The notes: a model not told the origin generated them from the letters alone. Positions 7,719-17,861 are shown, numbered from the stretch's first letter. The stretch is DNA of 64,000 bases from DASZVP01 sp035546935 (GCA_035546935.1 DASZVP010000001.1:29607-93606), one strand, 5' to 3'. A program made the numbers and translations.

Positions 7719-8204
7719 ATGACTGCAGCAGAGACTTCGTCACCTACATCAAGCACAAAACCAGACATAAAACGCGTCAAATTGATAGCTGCAGTGCTTG
7801 TGGGCATTATAATTATTGCCGGGTTTGGCCTATATAATGTTATGCATTCTCCATTTTCTTGTGATGATGCTATAGCAAAGCAGGCAAGTGGTGCCTACAA
7901 AACCTACATCAGGCAAGGGAATATCAATCCATACAAGAAGATCGTCGACAGTATCATCTCCCATAATGTCTCTACAAAAGACCCCACTTGCATGTATATA
8001 GTTGCTGAATATGACTTAAGTATTGGTAATGCCGATAAGAGCGAGCAAGCCATTAAAAATCTTAAAAGCCTACCTAACTTCCGCAAAGGAATTAACCACT
8101 TTTTATTCGATGGTAATGCTACTCTGGATACATTGCAGCGGCAGCTGGAGGTTCTTAAATCAGCGCCGAGTGTGAACTCTCATATAGATAGGGTTGAAGA
8201 GTGA
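7719..8204 (+). CDS. single-pass membrane protein, unknown
   Basis: A 161-residue protein. A basic segment (KPDIKRVK) is followed by a hydrophobic helix at residues about 21-43 (LIAAVLVGIIIIAGFGLYNV) and an outward-facing domain of about 115 residues containing three cysteines. The second half, helix-rich with alternating Asn/Lys, resembles a TPR-like repeat (NADKSEQAIKNLKSLP), but I do not recognise the family. Its stop overlaps the GTG start of the giant secreted protein (GTGA), so the two are co-translated and may act together on the cell surface. Confidence 0.6.
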   Translation: MTAAETSSPTSSTKPDIKRVKLIAAVLVGIIIIAGFGLYNVMHSPFSCDDAIAKQASGAYKTYIRQGNINPYKKIVDSIISHNVSTKDPTCMYIVAEYDLSIGNADKSEQAIKNLKSLPNFRKGINHFLFDGNATLDTLQRQLEVLKSAPSVNSHIDRVEE

Positions 8205-11200
8205 GACGAGTAGCCAAAACAGCAATACTTGTGGCTTGCTTGTTGGTGAGCCTAGTAGCATTGACGCTCACTATTAGGGGGGTCGTCAAGGCTGATTCTG
8301 GTACTGATATTAGTGGTTGTGGCGGCTACAATACAGATGGTCGACAATCAGCCTGCTGGTTGGACAACCATATACCTGGTTTCGACACAGGCCCCAGCCA
8401 CACCAATGATGCTCACCAGACTGTGCAGTCTTGGGAGGGGACCCAAAATGCAACAGGGCCAGGTTCCATACGTAATGGCCAAAGCTGCAAAGATGCATAC
8501 CAGGCTGCAAGAAATGACTCTTCATTAAGCACTAACCGTGAAAAAGTTGATGCCGCTGCCTATGTTAATAATGAGTGGGTAAGTCAAGAAGGTGATCCAA
8601 ATCGCTCAAACGATAATTCAATTGCTCCTGGCACAGCGTCGATATCAATGCAGTTAAATGAAATGGAATTTCTGTGTGCGATTGTGACTAGCCCTGCGCC
8701 TTCAGGGTCAGGCTTGAGCATAAACACGGACAACCAGGTTGATAACTCTCACTGGCCTGAAGACCATTCACCTAACCCTGACTCTGGCACTTATGGAGCA
8801 TCATTATACGGAGAAGATACCGACATCCAGAATGTAGCAGTCACCTCTTGCAGCAGGGTCAATGATAAAAATCAGAGTTCCAGCTGTACTGCTAATGCGG
8901 GTATAATTACTGGCTTCAACAACGACAGACTAAGCTTTAGACGCAATAATTCCAGCCGTTATTGGTGGGCTAACCCCAGCGGAGCAGTTTTTAAATATAC
9001 GCCAGCACCAAATCTAGAAGTAGGTAGCAAGTATACTATAACCATTACAGAAACCTACAGACTGATCTACACATATCATCAATCGCCAGTATATCGCTGC
9101 AGCAATAAAGCGGCAGATGGCGGTCCTGCAGGTACGGGCTCTCATGATGTTACTAGTAATCAAGACTTCAGTAGTTGCGCAAAATTCCAAGCATCTTACA
9201 CTTATGAGTTCAGAGTGAAATCCCCCCAGGGCCGGATTGTTAAAGCATTTTGTAGCGCTAAAGCTGGTGTGCACGAAGAAGACATGTTGGTGAGGGCGCA
9301 TATGGGAGCGTTCGCGGACGAGGGTGGCCAGGCAGTGAAAGTTAGGATTTACGGCAAGCCTATTAACGGCAGCGTTCCGAGCACAATAGTTTCGGGCGAC
9401 TCTGGCGATGCAGAAGATACATCGGTATTTGGCAATCCAGACAGCCCGAGCGATAGCTATCTTATTGATGGGCCGGATCTAGCCAATAATGCCGTGCCGG
9501 CTATATATAGCGGCAGCGACGATGGCCATACAGACTGGAAGGACTATAAAGGCTCGACGTGGGCGGCCTTTGTCGAAAATAACCAAGGCAAGAAAGTCGA
9601 CCTGTTATTGCAGGCCCAGGATCCGGCCACAAATAACTGGTATGCCGTGGACCAGCAAGTGTTTGACGACAACTGTCCGAATGCTCCATCTGGCGTGATA
9701 GCTTGTAGCGACGCGGGTGTCATAACGACTACTACCAAGATTAAGGACAAAGATCATGCTGGGCCGTATCAGGTGGTGCTATACGAGGGCGATGCTAGTG
9801 GCGGTAACTTTGTAGCCAAGCCGGGTTATCCGGCTAGCGGCAAAACTGCTGCGGACGGCAGCCTAAACATCGATGTGTCAGGTCTGACGGGCGGGGCGAC
9901 GAAGACATTCTATGTGTACATTTACGGTGTGAATCCTTCGGGTGCCAAGGATGGCAATGACGGTAACACCAACACTGTAACGTGCCAGGGAGCGAATGGC
10001 GACTGTCCGGGCGATGCAACAATTGCTGCTGACCCGAAGGTTCAAGTGACGCTGACGGACGTGGCGCCAAATAATGGGCCGCATGCGGCAACGACCAGCC
10101 AGGCGGCCAGCGCCCCGGCGCCCGGACCATATGAGGAAGATGACCCAGAGCAGAAAACCGACAACATACGGGTGGCTGATATTAGCACGCCGAGTGGTAG
10201 CCCGCGAGTTGTGCCCCAACACAGCGATGACGGCTATCAGACGACTACTCTGGACTATAGTATTTATGTCCAAACTTTCCCCTACGATCACAATCAGGCT
10301 TCCGTAACCTACGATAGTCACTACAAAAAGATTATCTGGACGGCCAGGCCGACTGGTTCGCAATATTGCAGCAATGGCGGCGCAGTGCCTGCCTGCGAGG
10401 TCGACTACCCAATTTATAGCTATGAGTGCACCACAGTCACAAATGATGATGACACCACCTCCCAGAGTTGTAGCTGGGTGCAGACTGGCACCTACGCAAC
10501 GTACGGTACTGTAATGCAGGACTACAGCTGGACGGCAGGTTCGCCATCTGAGCAAACGAAGTCCAACACCGTCCAGGCCTATCTGATGAATCAGTGTTAT
10601 TACCGCACGGTTAATGTTAGTGCCGCCATGCAGCCCGGCACGTTAAACCCCAGCCAGCAAGATCCTACTCAGGCAGACTTCAGCACCACTGTGACTGTGG
10701 TCTTTGGACCGGCCGAGGGCGGCCCGACCACCGGCTTGCGTAATCCGATGAGTCTGAACTTGACCGACACCGAAAACGGTCACGATACCCTGGGCGTGGA
10801 CAGCAACATTACCTGTGACAGCACCACTGGCGGGAACTTTACTATTAGAGGTCCGGGGGGCGGGCCGCCGTATCGCTTTGGTTCAAACTCTAACACCTAC
10901 ACTGTGTCCTGCTACGGCCGCGCCGGCACGCTGGCCGGGCCGTTGCACCTGGATCCGGGCGATGAAATCTGTGCCGAAACAGATGTCCAGCCAGCCGAAG
11001 GCACGCTCAATGACACCATTGGTGACTCGCCAGATTTGGGCCCGGCCAGCACCGACGGCCAAACTAGCGCCAACAACTGCTCAGACGCAGTTAATGACTG
11101 GCCTTACGCCCATTTCTTTGGTAACGACGTGACCACTGGCGGTGTCTTCGACATCAATAATGACAACTGTGCCACACCTGCCGGCGCTTCCTTGGCGCCC

Positions 11201-12220
11201 GGCAATATTGCCGCCTTTGTAAATGGCAGTGGCACTCTGAGCCGCGGTTCAGGTGCCCAATTTGCAGCTTTGTCCGAGGGGCAGGGCGGTACTGTCGAGC
11301 AATTTAACACCGCGATATTGCGTAATGATACGGGCACAGCTCCGATCGATCCCAGCGGCTTACCCAATGATCCGTCAGGTTTAATGTTTGCCAACGCCGA
11401 CAGGAATGGCAACGCTCACAAAGGCAGTCTAAAGGTGGCGCACTGCGTACCAGATTACTTCGGTCACCGTCCGGCAGATAACCCGACGCACTCAAACTAC
11501 ATAGACTACAACTTTGCCGGCGGCAATCTTAGCAACCTGGCTAACGGCGCCTACTACGCACCGGGCAACATCACCATCAGCGGTGGCAGCTTAGGCAACG
11601 CCACCGACTGGGAGCCTGGCGACGATCCCAAAGGTCAAAGCCTGGCCATCTACGTTAATGGCAACGTGACGATCAGCGGCAATATTACCTTCTCGTCTGG
11701 AGCGCGCACGGCCAAATATGTGAACGGCGAGCTGAAAACCAATATTCCGTCACTATTCATTATTGCCCGGGGCAACATTGATATCGCGCCCAACGTGGGC
11801 GAAGTCGACGGCGTATACATAGCCCAAAATCACCCGAACAACGCCACGCCACCCCAGCAAGTTGGCGGTACGATTAACACCTGCAGCACTAACAGCGGCG
11901 ACCTATTCGGCACCTGCAACAACCAGCTGGTCATTCGCGGTGCCTTCATCGCCAAGAACGTGGAACTGTACCGCACATTCGGTTCGGTACGTGACTCGGC
12001 CACCGGCGAATATCCTGGTATCCCCGTAAATGCCGCCAACCGCAGTAACTGTAACACCGGTGACGATGCTGGCGACCAGATGCGCGGCGACCTGTCGATC
12101 GATTGTGGCGCTGAAGTCTTCATATTTAGCCCGGAAATGTTCCTGAGTCACCCGGCCATCCCGGCTATTCCAACTAACTATAAATTTGATGCCATCAGTA
12201 GTTTGTCACCGGTTTTGTGA
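8201..12220 (+). CDS. giant secreted protein (1339 aa), possible pilus-associated adhesin
   Basis: The N-terminal hydrophobic stretch (residues about 7-27, TAILVACLLVSLVALTLTIR) is a signal peptide or anchor. The mature part is Gly/Ser/Asn/Asp-rich with many cysteines, as in disulfide-stabilised exported proteins. Near the C-terminus, residues about 1105-1270 form a repetitive strand-rich region (YAPGNITISGGSLGN, 'YVNGNVTISGNI', 'LFIIARGNIDIAP', 'LVIRGAFIAKNVEL') like the polymer-type beta domain seen at the ends of some PilX-type proteins. No catalytic motif is seen. It ends 90 nt before pilM, in the same orientation. The first 1 kb is more AT-rich than the rest, suggesting a mosaic gene. 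The adhesin role is inferred from location and architecture. Confidence 0.7.
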   Translation: MRRVAKTAILVACLLVSLVALTLTIRGVVKADSGTDISGCGGYNTDGRQSACWLDNHIPGFDTGPSHTNDAHQTVQSWEGTQNATGPGSIRNGQSCKDAYQAARNDSSLSTNREKVDAAAYVNNEWVSQEGDPNRSNDNSIAPGTASISMQLNEMEFLCAIVTSPAPSGSGLSINTDNQVDNSHWPEDHSPNPDSGTYGASLYGEDTDIQNVAVTSCSRVNDKNQSSSCTANAGIITGFNNDRLSFRRNNSSRYWWANPSGAVFKYTPAPNLEVGSKYTITITETYRLIYTYHQSPVYRCSNKAADGGPAGTGSHDVTSNQDFSSCAKFQASYTYEFRVKSPQGRIVKAFCSAKAGVHEEDMLVRAHMGAFADEGGQAVKVRIYGKPINGSVPSTIVSGDSGDAEDTSVFGNPDSPSDSYLIDGPDLANNAVPAIYSGSDDGHTDWKDYKGSTWAAFVENNQGKKVDLLLQAQDPATNNWYAVDQQVFDDNCPNAPSGVIACSDAGVITTTTKIKDKDHAGPYQVVLYEGDASGGNFVAKPGYPASGKTAADGSLNIDVSGLTGGATKTFYVYIYGVNPSGAKDGNDGNTNTVTCQGANGDCPGDATIAADPKVQVTLTDVAPNNGPHAATTSQAASAPAPGPYEEDDPEQKTDNIRVADISTPSGSPRVVPQHSDDGYQTTTLDYSIYVQTFPYDHNQASVTYDSHYKKIIWTARPTGSQYCSNGGAVPACEVDYPIYSYECTTVTNDDDTTSQSCSWVQTGTYATYGTVMQDYSWTAGSPSEQTKSNTVQAYLMNQCYYRTVNVSAAMQPGTLNPSQQDPTQADFSTTVTVVFGPAEGGPTTGLRNPMSLNLTDTENGHDTLGVDSNITCDSTTGGNFTIRGPGGGPPYRFGSNSNTYTVSCYGRAGTLAGPLHLDPGDEICAETDVQPAEGTLNDTIGDSPDLGPASTDGQTSANNCSDAVNDWPYAHFFGNDVTTGGVFDINNDNCATPAGASLAPGNIAAFVNGSGTLSRGSGAQFAALSEGQGGTVEQFNTAILRNDTGTAPIDPSGLPNDPSGLMFANADRNGNAHKGSLKVAHCVPDYFGHRPADNPTHSNYIDYNFAGGNLSNLANGAYYAPGNITISGGSLGNATDWEPGDDPKGQSLAIYVNGNVTISGNITFSSGARTAKYVNGELKTNIPSLFIIARGNIDIAPNVGEVDGVYIAQNHPNNATPPQQVGGTINTCSTNSGDLFGTCNNQLVIRGAFIAKNVELYRTFGSVRDSATGEYPGIPVNAANRSNCNTGDDAGDQMRGDLSIDCGAEVFIFSPEMFLSHPAIPAIPTNYKFDAISSLSPVL

Positions 12221-12309
12221 TACAATTAACCGAGGTAAGTGCTTAAGCTTTAGGAAAATAGAAATGAAACTGGGTGGGACACCAGCAGATAAATCAGTAA
12301 GGACCAGCG

Positions 12310-13350
12310 ATGAGCTCGCTTTTTAACGTCGGCGACTTCTTTGGCCTGGATATCGGCACCACGGCTATCCGGTTGGTGCAATTGCGCGGTGCGACCGATC
12401 CCAAAGTGTTAGTGCGCTATGCTTACGTGCCTCTGGATCCCAAACTGGCTTTAAGCGACTCAAAAAATGACCAAGCGAAATTGGCTCAAAGTGTGGCGCA
12501 ACTGGTTTCGCAGGCCAAATTATCTACCCGCAACGTGGCGGTTGGCATTCCATCCAGCCGTGTTTTTACCACTGTTGCGGACATTGACCGTCTGCCGGCT
12601 AACGAACTTGACCAAGCCATTAAACTGCAGGCCGACTCGTTGATCCCAACGCCGTTGGAAGAGTCCAAAATTGACTGGGCTCTGATTGGCAATTCGCCCA
12701 ACGATCAAACCAAGCAAGAAATTCTGCTCAGCAGCGTGCCCAACAACTTTATCGAGGCACGTTTGGACATGCTGGAGAGCGTAGGACTTAATGTCATAGC
12801 TTTTGAGCCGGACAACCTGGCTATGGCCCGCGCCCTGGTGTCGCCCACAGCCACTGAGCCGGAGATGATTTTGGATATCGGCCGCAAATCAACCGACCTG
12901 GTAATTTTGTTTAACGGCGCACCGCACTTAACCCGATCAATTCCGACCGGCACCGAAGCGGTGATCCGGGCTGCTATGCAAAACATGAATGTTGACGATA
13001 AACAGGCCGAGCAGTTTATCTTTAAATTTGGCCTTAGCAAAGACAAGCTTGAGGGCCAGGTTTATCAGGCCATTAGCGGCACCGTTGATCTGTTAATTGA
13101 CGAAATCACCAAATCGATTAAGTTCTTCCAAGCTCGCTACCCAACCACAAATGTGACGCGCATTGTGGTTACCGGTGGAGCTTCTGTCATACCGGAGTTC
13201 CCGCTGTACCTGGCCAACAAGTTTAATCTTAATGTCGAGATTGGCAATGCCTGGCGCGGCGTCAGCTTTAGTCCGGAGCGTCAAAACGAACTGCTGTCGA
13301 TTTCTAATCAGTTTGCCGTGGCTGTCGGCCTGGCGGAGCGTTCAGCATGA
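12310..13350 (+). CDS. pilM: type IV pilus assembly protein PilM
   Basis: A 346-residue actin-like ATPase that forms the cytoplasmic ring of the pilus platform with the PilN tail. Phosphate 1 loop FFGLDIGTTAIRLVQL is at the N-terminus, phosphate 2 'DIGRKSTDLVIL' about residue 190, and the adenosine motif 'VVTGGASVIPEFP' about residue 290. Length is normal. AAGGACC precedes the ATG. A TACAAT box about 85 nt upstream could start the operon. It overlaps pilN by 4 nt. Confidence 0.92.
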   Translation: MSSLFNVGDFFGLDIGTTAIRLVQLRGATDPKVLVRYAYVPLDPKLALSDSKNDQAKLAQSVAQLVSQAKLSTRNVAVGIPSSRVFTTVADIDRLPANELDQAIKLQADSLIPTPLEESKIDWALIGNSPNDQTKQEILLSSVPNNFIEARLDMLESVGLNVIAFEPDNLAMARALVSPTATEPEMILDIGRKSTDLVILFNGAPHLTRSIPTGTEAVIRAAMQNMNVDDKQAEQFIFKFGLSKDKLEGQVYQAISGTVDLLIDEITKSIKFFQARYPTTNVTRIVVTGGASVIPEFPLYLANKFNLNVEIGNAWRGVSFSPERQNELLSISNQFAVAVGLAERSA

Positions 13351-14030
13351 TTCAATTCAACCTGCTTCCCGACGTAAAAATGGCCTACATCAAGGCTCAG
13401 CAAACCCGCCGTCTGTTCATGAGCATATCGGTAATCGCCAGTGGTGTGGCGGTCTTTTTGCTGGTCGTTTCATTAATTAGCGTCGATGTGGTGCAAAAGA
13501 AGAATTTGCACGATCTGAATCACGATATCGACACAAATGCCAAGGAACTTCAGGACACGCCACAGCTCAGCAAAGTTTTGACCATCCAGAACCAGTTAAA
13601 TGTTCTGACCAGTCTGCACAACCAAAAGCCGGCGGCCAACCGCCTGTTTGGCTATTTGTCACAGGTAACGCCGTCCAAGGCCACCATCAGCAATATTTCG
13701 GTTGATTTTACTGCTCACAGCATGAGTATTACCGGCAATGCCAACGCCTTGAGCACCATTAACACCTTTATTGATAGCCTGAAGTTCACGACTTACGATA
13801 TGGGTGATGGCCAGTCGACGAAGGCCTTTTCGTCAGTCGTGCTGTCCAGTTTTGCAGTCGCTACCGGCAGCAACCCGGCCAGCTACACCATCACTTTGTC
13901 TTATGACCCGAACATCTTTACTAACACCGATAATGTCACCCTGACTGTGCCGCAAACCATTACCACGCGCTCGGTCATTGATCAGCCTTCCGACCTATTT
14001 GAACAAGATGATACAGGTAGTGGGCAATAA
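13347..14030 (+). CDS. pilN: type IV pilus assembly protein PilN
   Basis: A 227-residue protein opening 'MIQFNLLPDVKMAYIKAQQT', a PilN-style cytoplasmic tail (INLLP motif) that docks into PilM. One membrane helix follows at residues about 27-49 (ISVIASGVAVFLLVVSLISV), then coiled coil and a ferredoxin-like domain. Its start overlaps the pilM stop (ATGA). Identification rests on the tail, topology and order. Confidence 0.85.
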   Translation: MIQFNLLPDVKMAYIKAQQTRRLFMSISVIASGVAVFLLVVSLISVDVVQKKNLHDLNHDIDTNAKELQDTPQLSKVLTIQNQLNVLTSLHNQKPAANRLFGYLSQVTPSKATISNISVDFTAHSMSITGNANALSTINTFIDSLKFTTYDMGDGQSTKAFSSVVLSSFAVATGSNPASYTITLSYDPNIFTNTDNVTLTVPQTITTRSVIDQPSDLFEQDDTGSGQ

Positions 14031-14032
14031 TT

Positions 14033-14713
14033 ATGGCAAGCAAGGAACCGAAAAAAACTTCCGCCAAACACAGCCTGATCGACAAGGCTAACGCCACGGT
14101 TGTGGGTGTGACATCGGCCGCCGTTTTTGTGGTTATTTTCTCGCTCGTGGCCTGCCACACGCTGCTCAACCAGTTTACCTACCAAAACCGTATCATTAAG
14201 GCCAGCAAAACCACGCTAAGAGTCTTAAAAGATGACATCAACGCAGTTGGCGAGCTGGAAGACGCCTACCAGGCGTTTGTGAATCAGCCGCAAAACGCTT
14301 TAGGGGGTGACCCTTCAGGTACGGCTGCTCAGGACGGTGACAATGCCAAAATTACCTTGGACGCTTTGCCAAGCCAATACGACTTCCCGGCACTGGCCAC
14401 CAGCTTGCAGAACATTTTGAACGGGCAGGGCGTGCAAATCCAGGCCATCAGCGGTACGGATAACGAAGTCAGCCAGGATACGGGCGCGGTGAACAACCCG
14501 ACGCCAATCGCTATACCGTTCCAAATCAGCGTCACCGGCAAGTATGACGCTATTCAAAATGTCATCAGCGCTTTTGATCACTCCATTCGACCGATTCAAA
14601 TTCAGACTATGACCTTAACCGGCGACCAGAATAATCTGACGCTGACCTTGACTGCCCAAACTTTCTACCAGCCAGCCAAAGCACTTAACATTAGTACAAA
14701 GGTTGTTAAATGA
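14033..14713 (+). CDS. pilO: type IV pilus assembly protein PilO-like
   Basis: A 226-residue bitopic protein with a membrane helix at residues about 25-47 (ATVVGVTSAAVFVVIFSLVA), a coiled-coil stretch and a C-terminal ferredoxin-like domain (IPFQISVTGKYDAIQNVIS), the usual PilO layout. It would pair with PilN in the inner alignment complex. It begins 3 nt after pilN and overlaps the next gene by 4 nt. Sequence conservation in PilO is weak, so the name depends mainly on gene order. Confidence 0.75.
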   Translation: MASKEPKKTSAKHSLIDKANATVVGVTSAAVFVVIFSLVACHTLLNQFTYQNRIIKASKTTLRVLKDDINAVGELEDAYQAFVNQPQNALGGDPSGTAAQDGDNAKITLDALPSQYDFPALATSLQNILNGQGVQIQAISGTDNEVSQDTGAVNNPTPIAIPFQISVTGKYDAIQNVISAFDHSIRPIQIQTMTLTGDQNNLTLTLTAQTFYQPAKALNISTKVVK

Positions 14714-14967
14714 AAAAGAACGATTTAGCCCTGTTAATCGTAATCGCCGTTTTCAGCGGCATTATTTCGCTGGTAGTCTCCCGTTTGATTTTTGTGACTC
14801 CCGCTAACCGCCAGCAGAGTGTGAAAACTGTCCAGAGCATTTCCACCAGCTTCACTACGCCCAGCAGCCAGTACTTCAATTCGTCATCAATTGACCCCAC
14901 GCAGTTAATTACTATCGGCGATTCCAACAACCAGTCGCCGTTTAGTGGATCATCTAATTCACGTTAG
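14710..14967 (+). CDS. small bitopic membrane protein in pilus operon
   Basis: An 85-residue protein with one helix (residues about 6-28, LALLIVIAVFSGIISLVVSR) and a Ser/Thr/Asn-rich outward tail. It overlaps pilO by 4 nt and lies 14 nt before pilB, so it is surely part of the operon. It occupies the slot of PilP in other systems but has no lipobox and no PilP domain. Function unknown. Confidence 0.7.
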   Translation: MKKNDLALLIVIAVFSGIISLVVSRLIFVTPANRQQSVKTVQSISTSFTTPSSQYFNSSSIDPTQLITIGDSNNQSPFSGSSNSR

Positions 14968-14981
14968 GTGAGGCGAGCCGC

Positions 14982-16778
14982 ATGACCGCCCCCTCCGCCA
15001 CCAGCCAACAGCAGCTTGAAGATGCACTGCTTGCCAGTGCTGTGATTGAGCCTGATCAGCTGGCGGCGGCCAAGACAGCAGCCGATCAGAGCAAGGAGCC
15101 GCTGGTCGGCTACCTGCTCAAACACAATTTATTAACTGACGAGCAACTGACTAAAGTGAACGCCAGCATTGCCAAAGTGCCTTATGTCAATCTGTTAACG
15201 GCGACCATTGATCCCAAAATTCTGTCGCTGCTGACCGAAAGCTCGGCCGAGCGTTTTATGGCCGTGCCGCTGGGCGAGGAAAATAATCGCCTGGTTGTGG
15301 CCATGCTGGACGCCACAAATGTTCAAGCTGTCGACTTTTTAAGTAACAAGGTCGGCCGTGCCCTGAAAGTTTATGCCGCCAGCGAAGCCGGTATTAAGCA
15401 CGTGCTCTTGCAGTACAAAACCCGTCTGGATACCCAGATGGATAAGTCGCTCAAAGACAAGCTGGCTGGTTCGCAGTCGCCAGACGGCACGCCTGCTGGC
15501 TCGGCTGCTCAGACCACAATCCAGACCATTGTGCAGGACTCGCCCATCAGCAAAGCGCTGTCTGCCATCATGGAATTTGCGGCCCGCAACCGAGCCAGCG
15601 ACATCCACATTGAGCCCTTGGAGCATGAACTGAAGATTCGCTGCCGCGTGGACGGCGTGCTGCGCGAAGTTATGAAGCTGCCCAAAGATACCGAAGCGGC
15701 GCTGGTTTCGCGCATCAAAATTTTGTCGAACCTGAAAATTGACGAGCACCGCATACCGCAGGACGGTCAATTTACGGTGTTAGTCGACAAAAAACCGATT
15801 GACCTGCGTATCGCAATTTCGCCGGTGGTCTGGGGCGAGCAGGTGGTTATTCGTTTGCTGGATAAAACGGGCACCTCTCTAAAGCTGGAAGACATGGGTT
15901 ACGCCGGCCGCGCGCTGCGGGCCATTCGTAACGGCCTCAAGCAAACCAACGGTATGATTTTGACCTCTGGTCCGACCGGTTCCGGTAAGTCGACCTCTCT
16001 GTATGCTCTGATCCAGGAAATTAAAAACGACAGCATTAACATTGTCACGCTGGAAGATCCTGTCGAATACAAAATGGACGGCATCAACCAGATTCAGGTT
16101 AATGCGGAAGTCGGTCTGACCTTTGCATCAGGCCTGCGCAGTATCCTGCGCCAGGACCCGAACGTGGTGATGGTTGGTGAGATTCGTGACAAAGAAACTG
16201 CTCAGCTGGCAGTGCAGGCCAGCCTAACCGGACACTTGGTGTTCAGCACGCTGCACACCAACTCAGCGGCCGGCATCTTGCCCCGTCTTCTGGATATGGG
16301 CGTCGAGCCGTTCCTGATCGCCAGCACGGTGCGCACAGTTATTGGTCAGCGTCTGGTGCGCCGGATTGCCGAAAAAGGCAAGGAAACCTATCAGTCATCA
16401 GAGGCCGAAACAGCGGCCATTAAGTCTAATGTCGGTAACCTTTTGCCGGCCGACCAGGAACATATGGCAGCCGTGGCTGCGGATCTAGGCTATAAAAGCT
16501 TGCCCTTAAATAACCAAACCGCTTATACTTTAGCCAAGGGTACCGACAGCGTCGAGACACCTGGCGGCTTCTCAGGCCGAATGGGCGTGTACGAAGTGTT
16601 TGAGGTATCGGAGGCAATTCAGGGCCTAATCATGAAACAAGCAACCAGCAGCGAAATCGAGAAAGTGGCTCGCGCCGAAGGCATGGTAACTATGCGTCAG
16701 GACGGGTTCTTAAAGGCGCTGGCTGGCCAAACGACATTGAATGAAGTTAACCGTGTTGCCGCCGAGGGCAACATTTAG
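14982..16778 (+). CDS. pilB: pilus extension ATPase PilB (GspE family)
   Basis: A 598-residue protein. An MshEN-type N-terminal domain covers residues about 10-150 (QQLEDALLASAVIEPDQLAA). The C-terminal hexameric ATPase has GPTGSGKSTSLYAL (Walker A), the Asp box 'VEYKMDGINQIQVN', 'ILRQDPNVVMVGEIRD' (Walker B) and a His box 'LVFSTLHTNSA'. It powers pilus polymerisation from the cytoplasm. An insertion of about 60 residues after the His box (KGKETYQSSEAETAAIKSN) replaces the usual tetracysteine zinc motif, which is absent. Confidence 0.95.
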   Translation: MTAPSATSQQQLEDALLASAVIEPDQLAAAKTAADQSKEPLVGYLLKHNLLTDEQLTKVNASIAKVPYVNLLTATIDPKILSLLTESSAERFMAVPLGEENNRLVVAMLDATNVQAVDFLSNKVGRALKVYAASEAGIKHVLLQYKTRLDTQMDKSLKDKLAGSQSPDGTPAGSAAQTTIQTIVQDSPISKALSAIMEFAARNRASDIHIEPLEHELKIRCRVDGVLREVMKLPKDTEAALVSRIKILSNLKIDEHRIPQDGQFTVLVDKKPIDLRIAISPVVWGEQVVIRLLDKTGTSLKLEDMGYAGRALRAIRNGLKQTNGMILTSGPTGSGKSTSLYALIQEIKNDSINIVTLEDPVEYKMDGINQIQVNAEVGLTFASGLRSILRQDPNVVMVGEIRDKETAQLAVQASLTGHLVFSTLHTNSAAGILPRLLDMGVEPFLIASTVRTVIGQRLVRRIAEKGKETYQSSEAETAAIKSNVGNLLPADQEHMAAVAADLGYKSLPLNNQTAYTLAKGTDSVETPGGFSGRMGVYEVFEVSEAIQGLIMKQATSSEIEKVARAEGMVTMRQDGFLKALAGQTTLNEVNRVAAEGNI

Positions 16779-16787
16779 GGGGTGGCA

Positions 16788-17861
16788 ATGGCAGCAGCAG
16801 GACAACCAAGAATCGAAGTCTTACTGGACGAGGTGATTAAAAAGAAAGCTTCGGACCTGCACATACAGGTCGGTTTGCCGCCCATGCTGCGTGTTGATGG
16901 CTCCTTGACGCCAATAACAGGGGCAGATCCGCTCGATGAAGAGGCCGTTGAAGCCCTGGTTTTCGCCATTTTGGACGAAGACCAAAAGCAAATTCTGCTC
17001 AAAGATAAGGAATTCGACTTTAGTTTTGCCTACGGCGACCTGGGTCGTTTTCGAGTTAACGCCTTCCACGAACGCGGCAACATGGCTGCGGCGCTGCGTT
17101 TAATTCCGAACCAGATTTTAACTATTGAGCAGCTCGGTATGCCGGAAACGGTTAACAAGTTTGCCGATTATCCGCGCGGCTTAGTGCTGGTGACCGGCCC
17201 GACCGGCTCCGGTAAGTCCACTACGCTGGCGGCTTTGGTGCATCGTATTAACACCGAAAAAGCCATGCACATTGTGACCATCGAGGACCCGATTGAGTAC
17301 ACCCACAAATCAATTAAATCAGTGGTGGTACAGCGTGAAGTGCACTACGACACCTACAGTTTTAGCGCCGCCCTGCGCTCGGTTTTGCGTGAAGACCCGG
17401 ATGTCGTGCTGGTAGGTGAGATGCGCGACCTGGAAACCATTGCCAGTGCCATCACCATTGCCGAAACCGGTCACTTAGTTTTCGCTACCTTGCACACCAA
17501 CAATGCCGCTCAATCAATCGACCGTATGATTGACGTTTTCCCGCCGCACCAGCAGCCGCAAATTCGCGCCCAGCTGGCCAACATTTTGATGGCCATCGCC
17601 TCGCAGCGCCTAATCCCGTCCATCGGCGGCGGCCGCACGGTAGCCACAGAAATTCTGATTGCTACGCCCGCTGTGCGCAACATTATCCGCGAAGGTAAGA
17701 CACACCAGCTGGAAGCAGTGATTCAAACTGGCGCCGAATTTGGCATGCAGTCCATGGACAAGACGCTGGTTGGTTTAATTCATGACGGCACCATCACCTA
17801 CGACGAGGCGCGCAACTTCGCTGTCGACCTCGACGAGCTAGACAGGTTAATGCGAGGCTAG
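16788..17861 (+). CDS. pilT: pilus retraction ATPase PilT
   Basis: A 357-residue protein with GPTGSGKSTTLAALVH (Walker A), 'LREDPDVVLVGEMRD' (Walker B) and the PilT-specific C-terminal region 'AVRNIIREGKTHQLEAVIQT' (AIRNLIRE motif). It disassembles pili to drive twitching and DNA uptake, so its presence argues for retractile pili. I place the start at ATG 16788, 6 nt after AGGGG; an in-frame GTG at 16782 is the alternative. It is 9 nt after pilB. Confidence 0.95.
   Translation: MAAAGQPRIEVLLDEVIKKKASDLHIQVGLPPMLRVDGSLTPITGADPLDEEAVEALVFAILDEDQKQILLKDKEFDFSFAYGDLGRFRVNAFHERGNMAAALRLIPNQILTIEQLGMPETVNKFADYPRGLVLVTGPTGSGKSTTLAALVHRINTEKAMHIVTIEDPIEYTHKSIKSVVVQREVHYDTYSFSAALRSVLREDPDVVLVGEMRDLETIASAITIAETGHLVFATLHTNNAAQSIDRMIDVFPPHQQPQIRAQLANILMAIASQRLIPSIGGGRTVATEILIATPAVRNIIREGKTHQLEAVIQTGAEFGMQSMDKTLVGLIHDGTITYDEARNFAVDLDELDRLMRG

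Noticed and set aside
7719..8204. Leaderless start for the 161-aa membrane protein
   Set aside because: The nearest A/T-rich hexamer is only 4-5 nt from the ATG and does not match the spacing of the clear cases.
9878..10555. 225-codon open frame antisense to the giant secreted protein gene
   Set aside because: The sense frame continues through it with consistent secreted-protein composition; no start signals on the minus strand.
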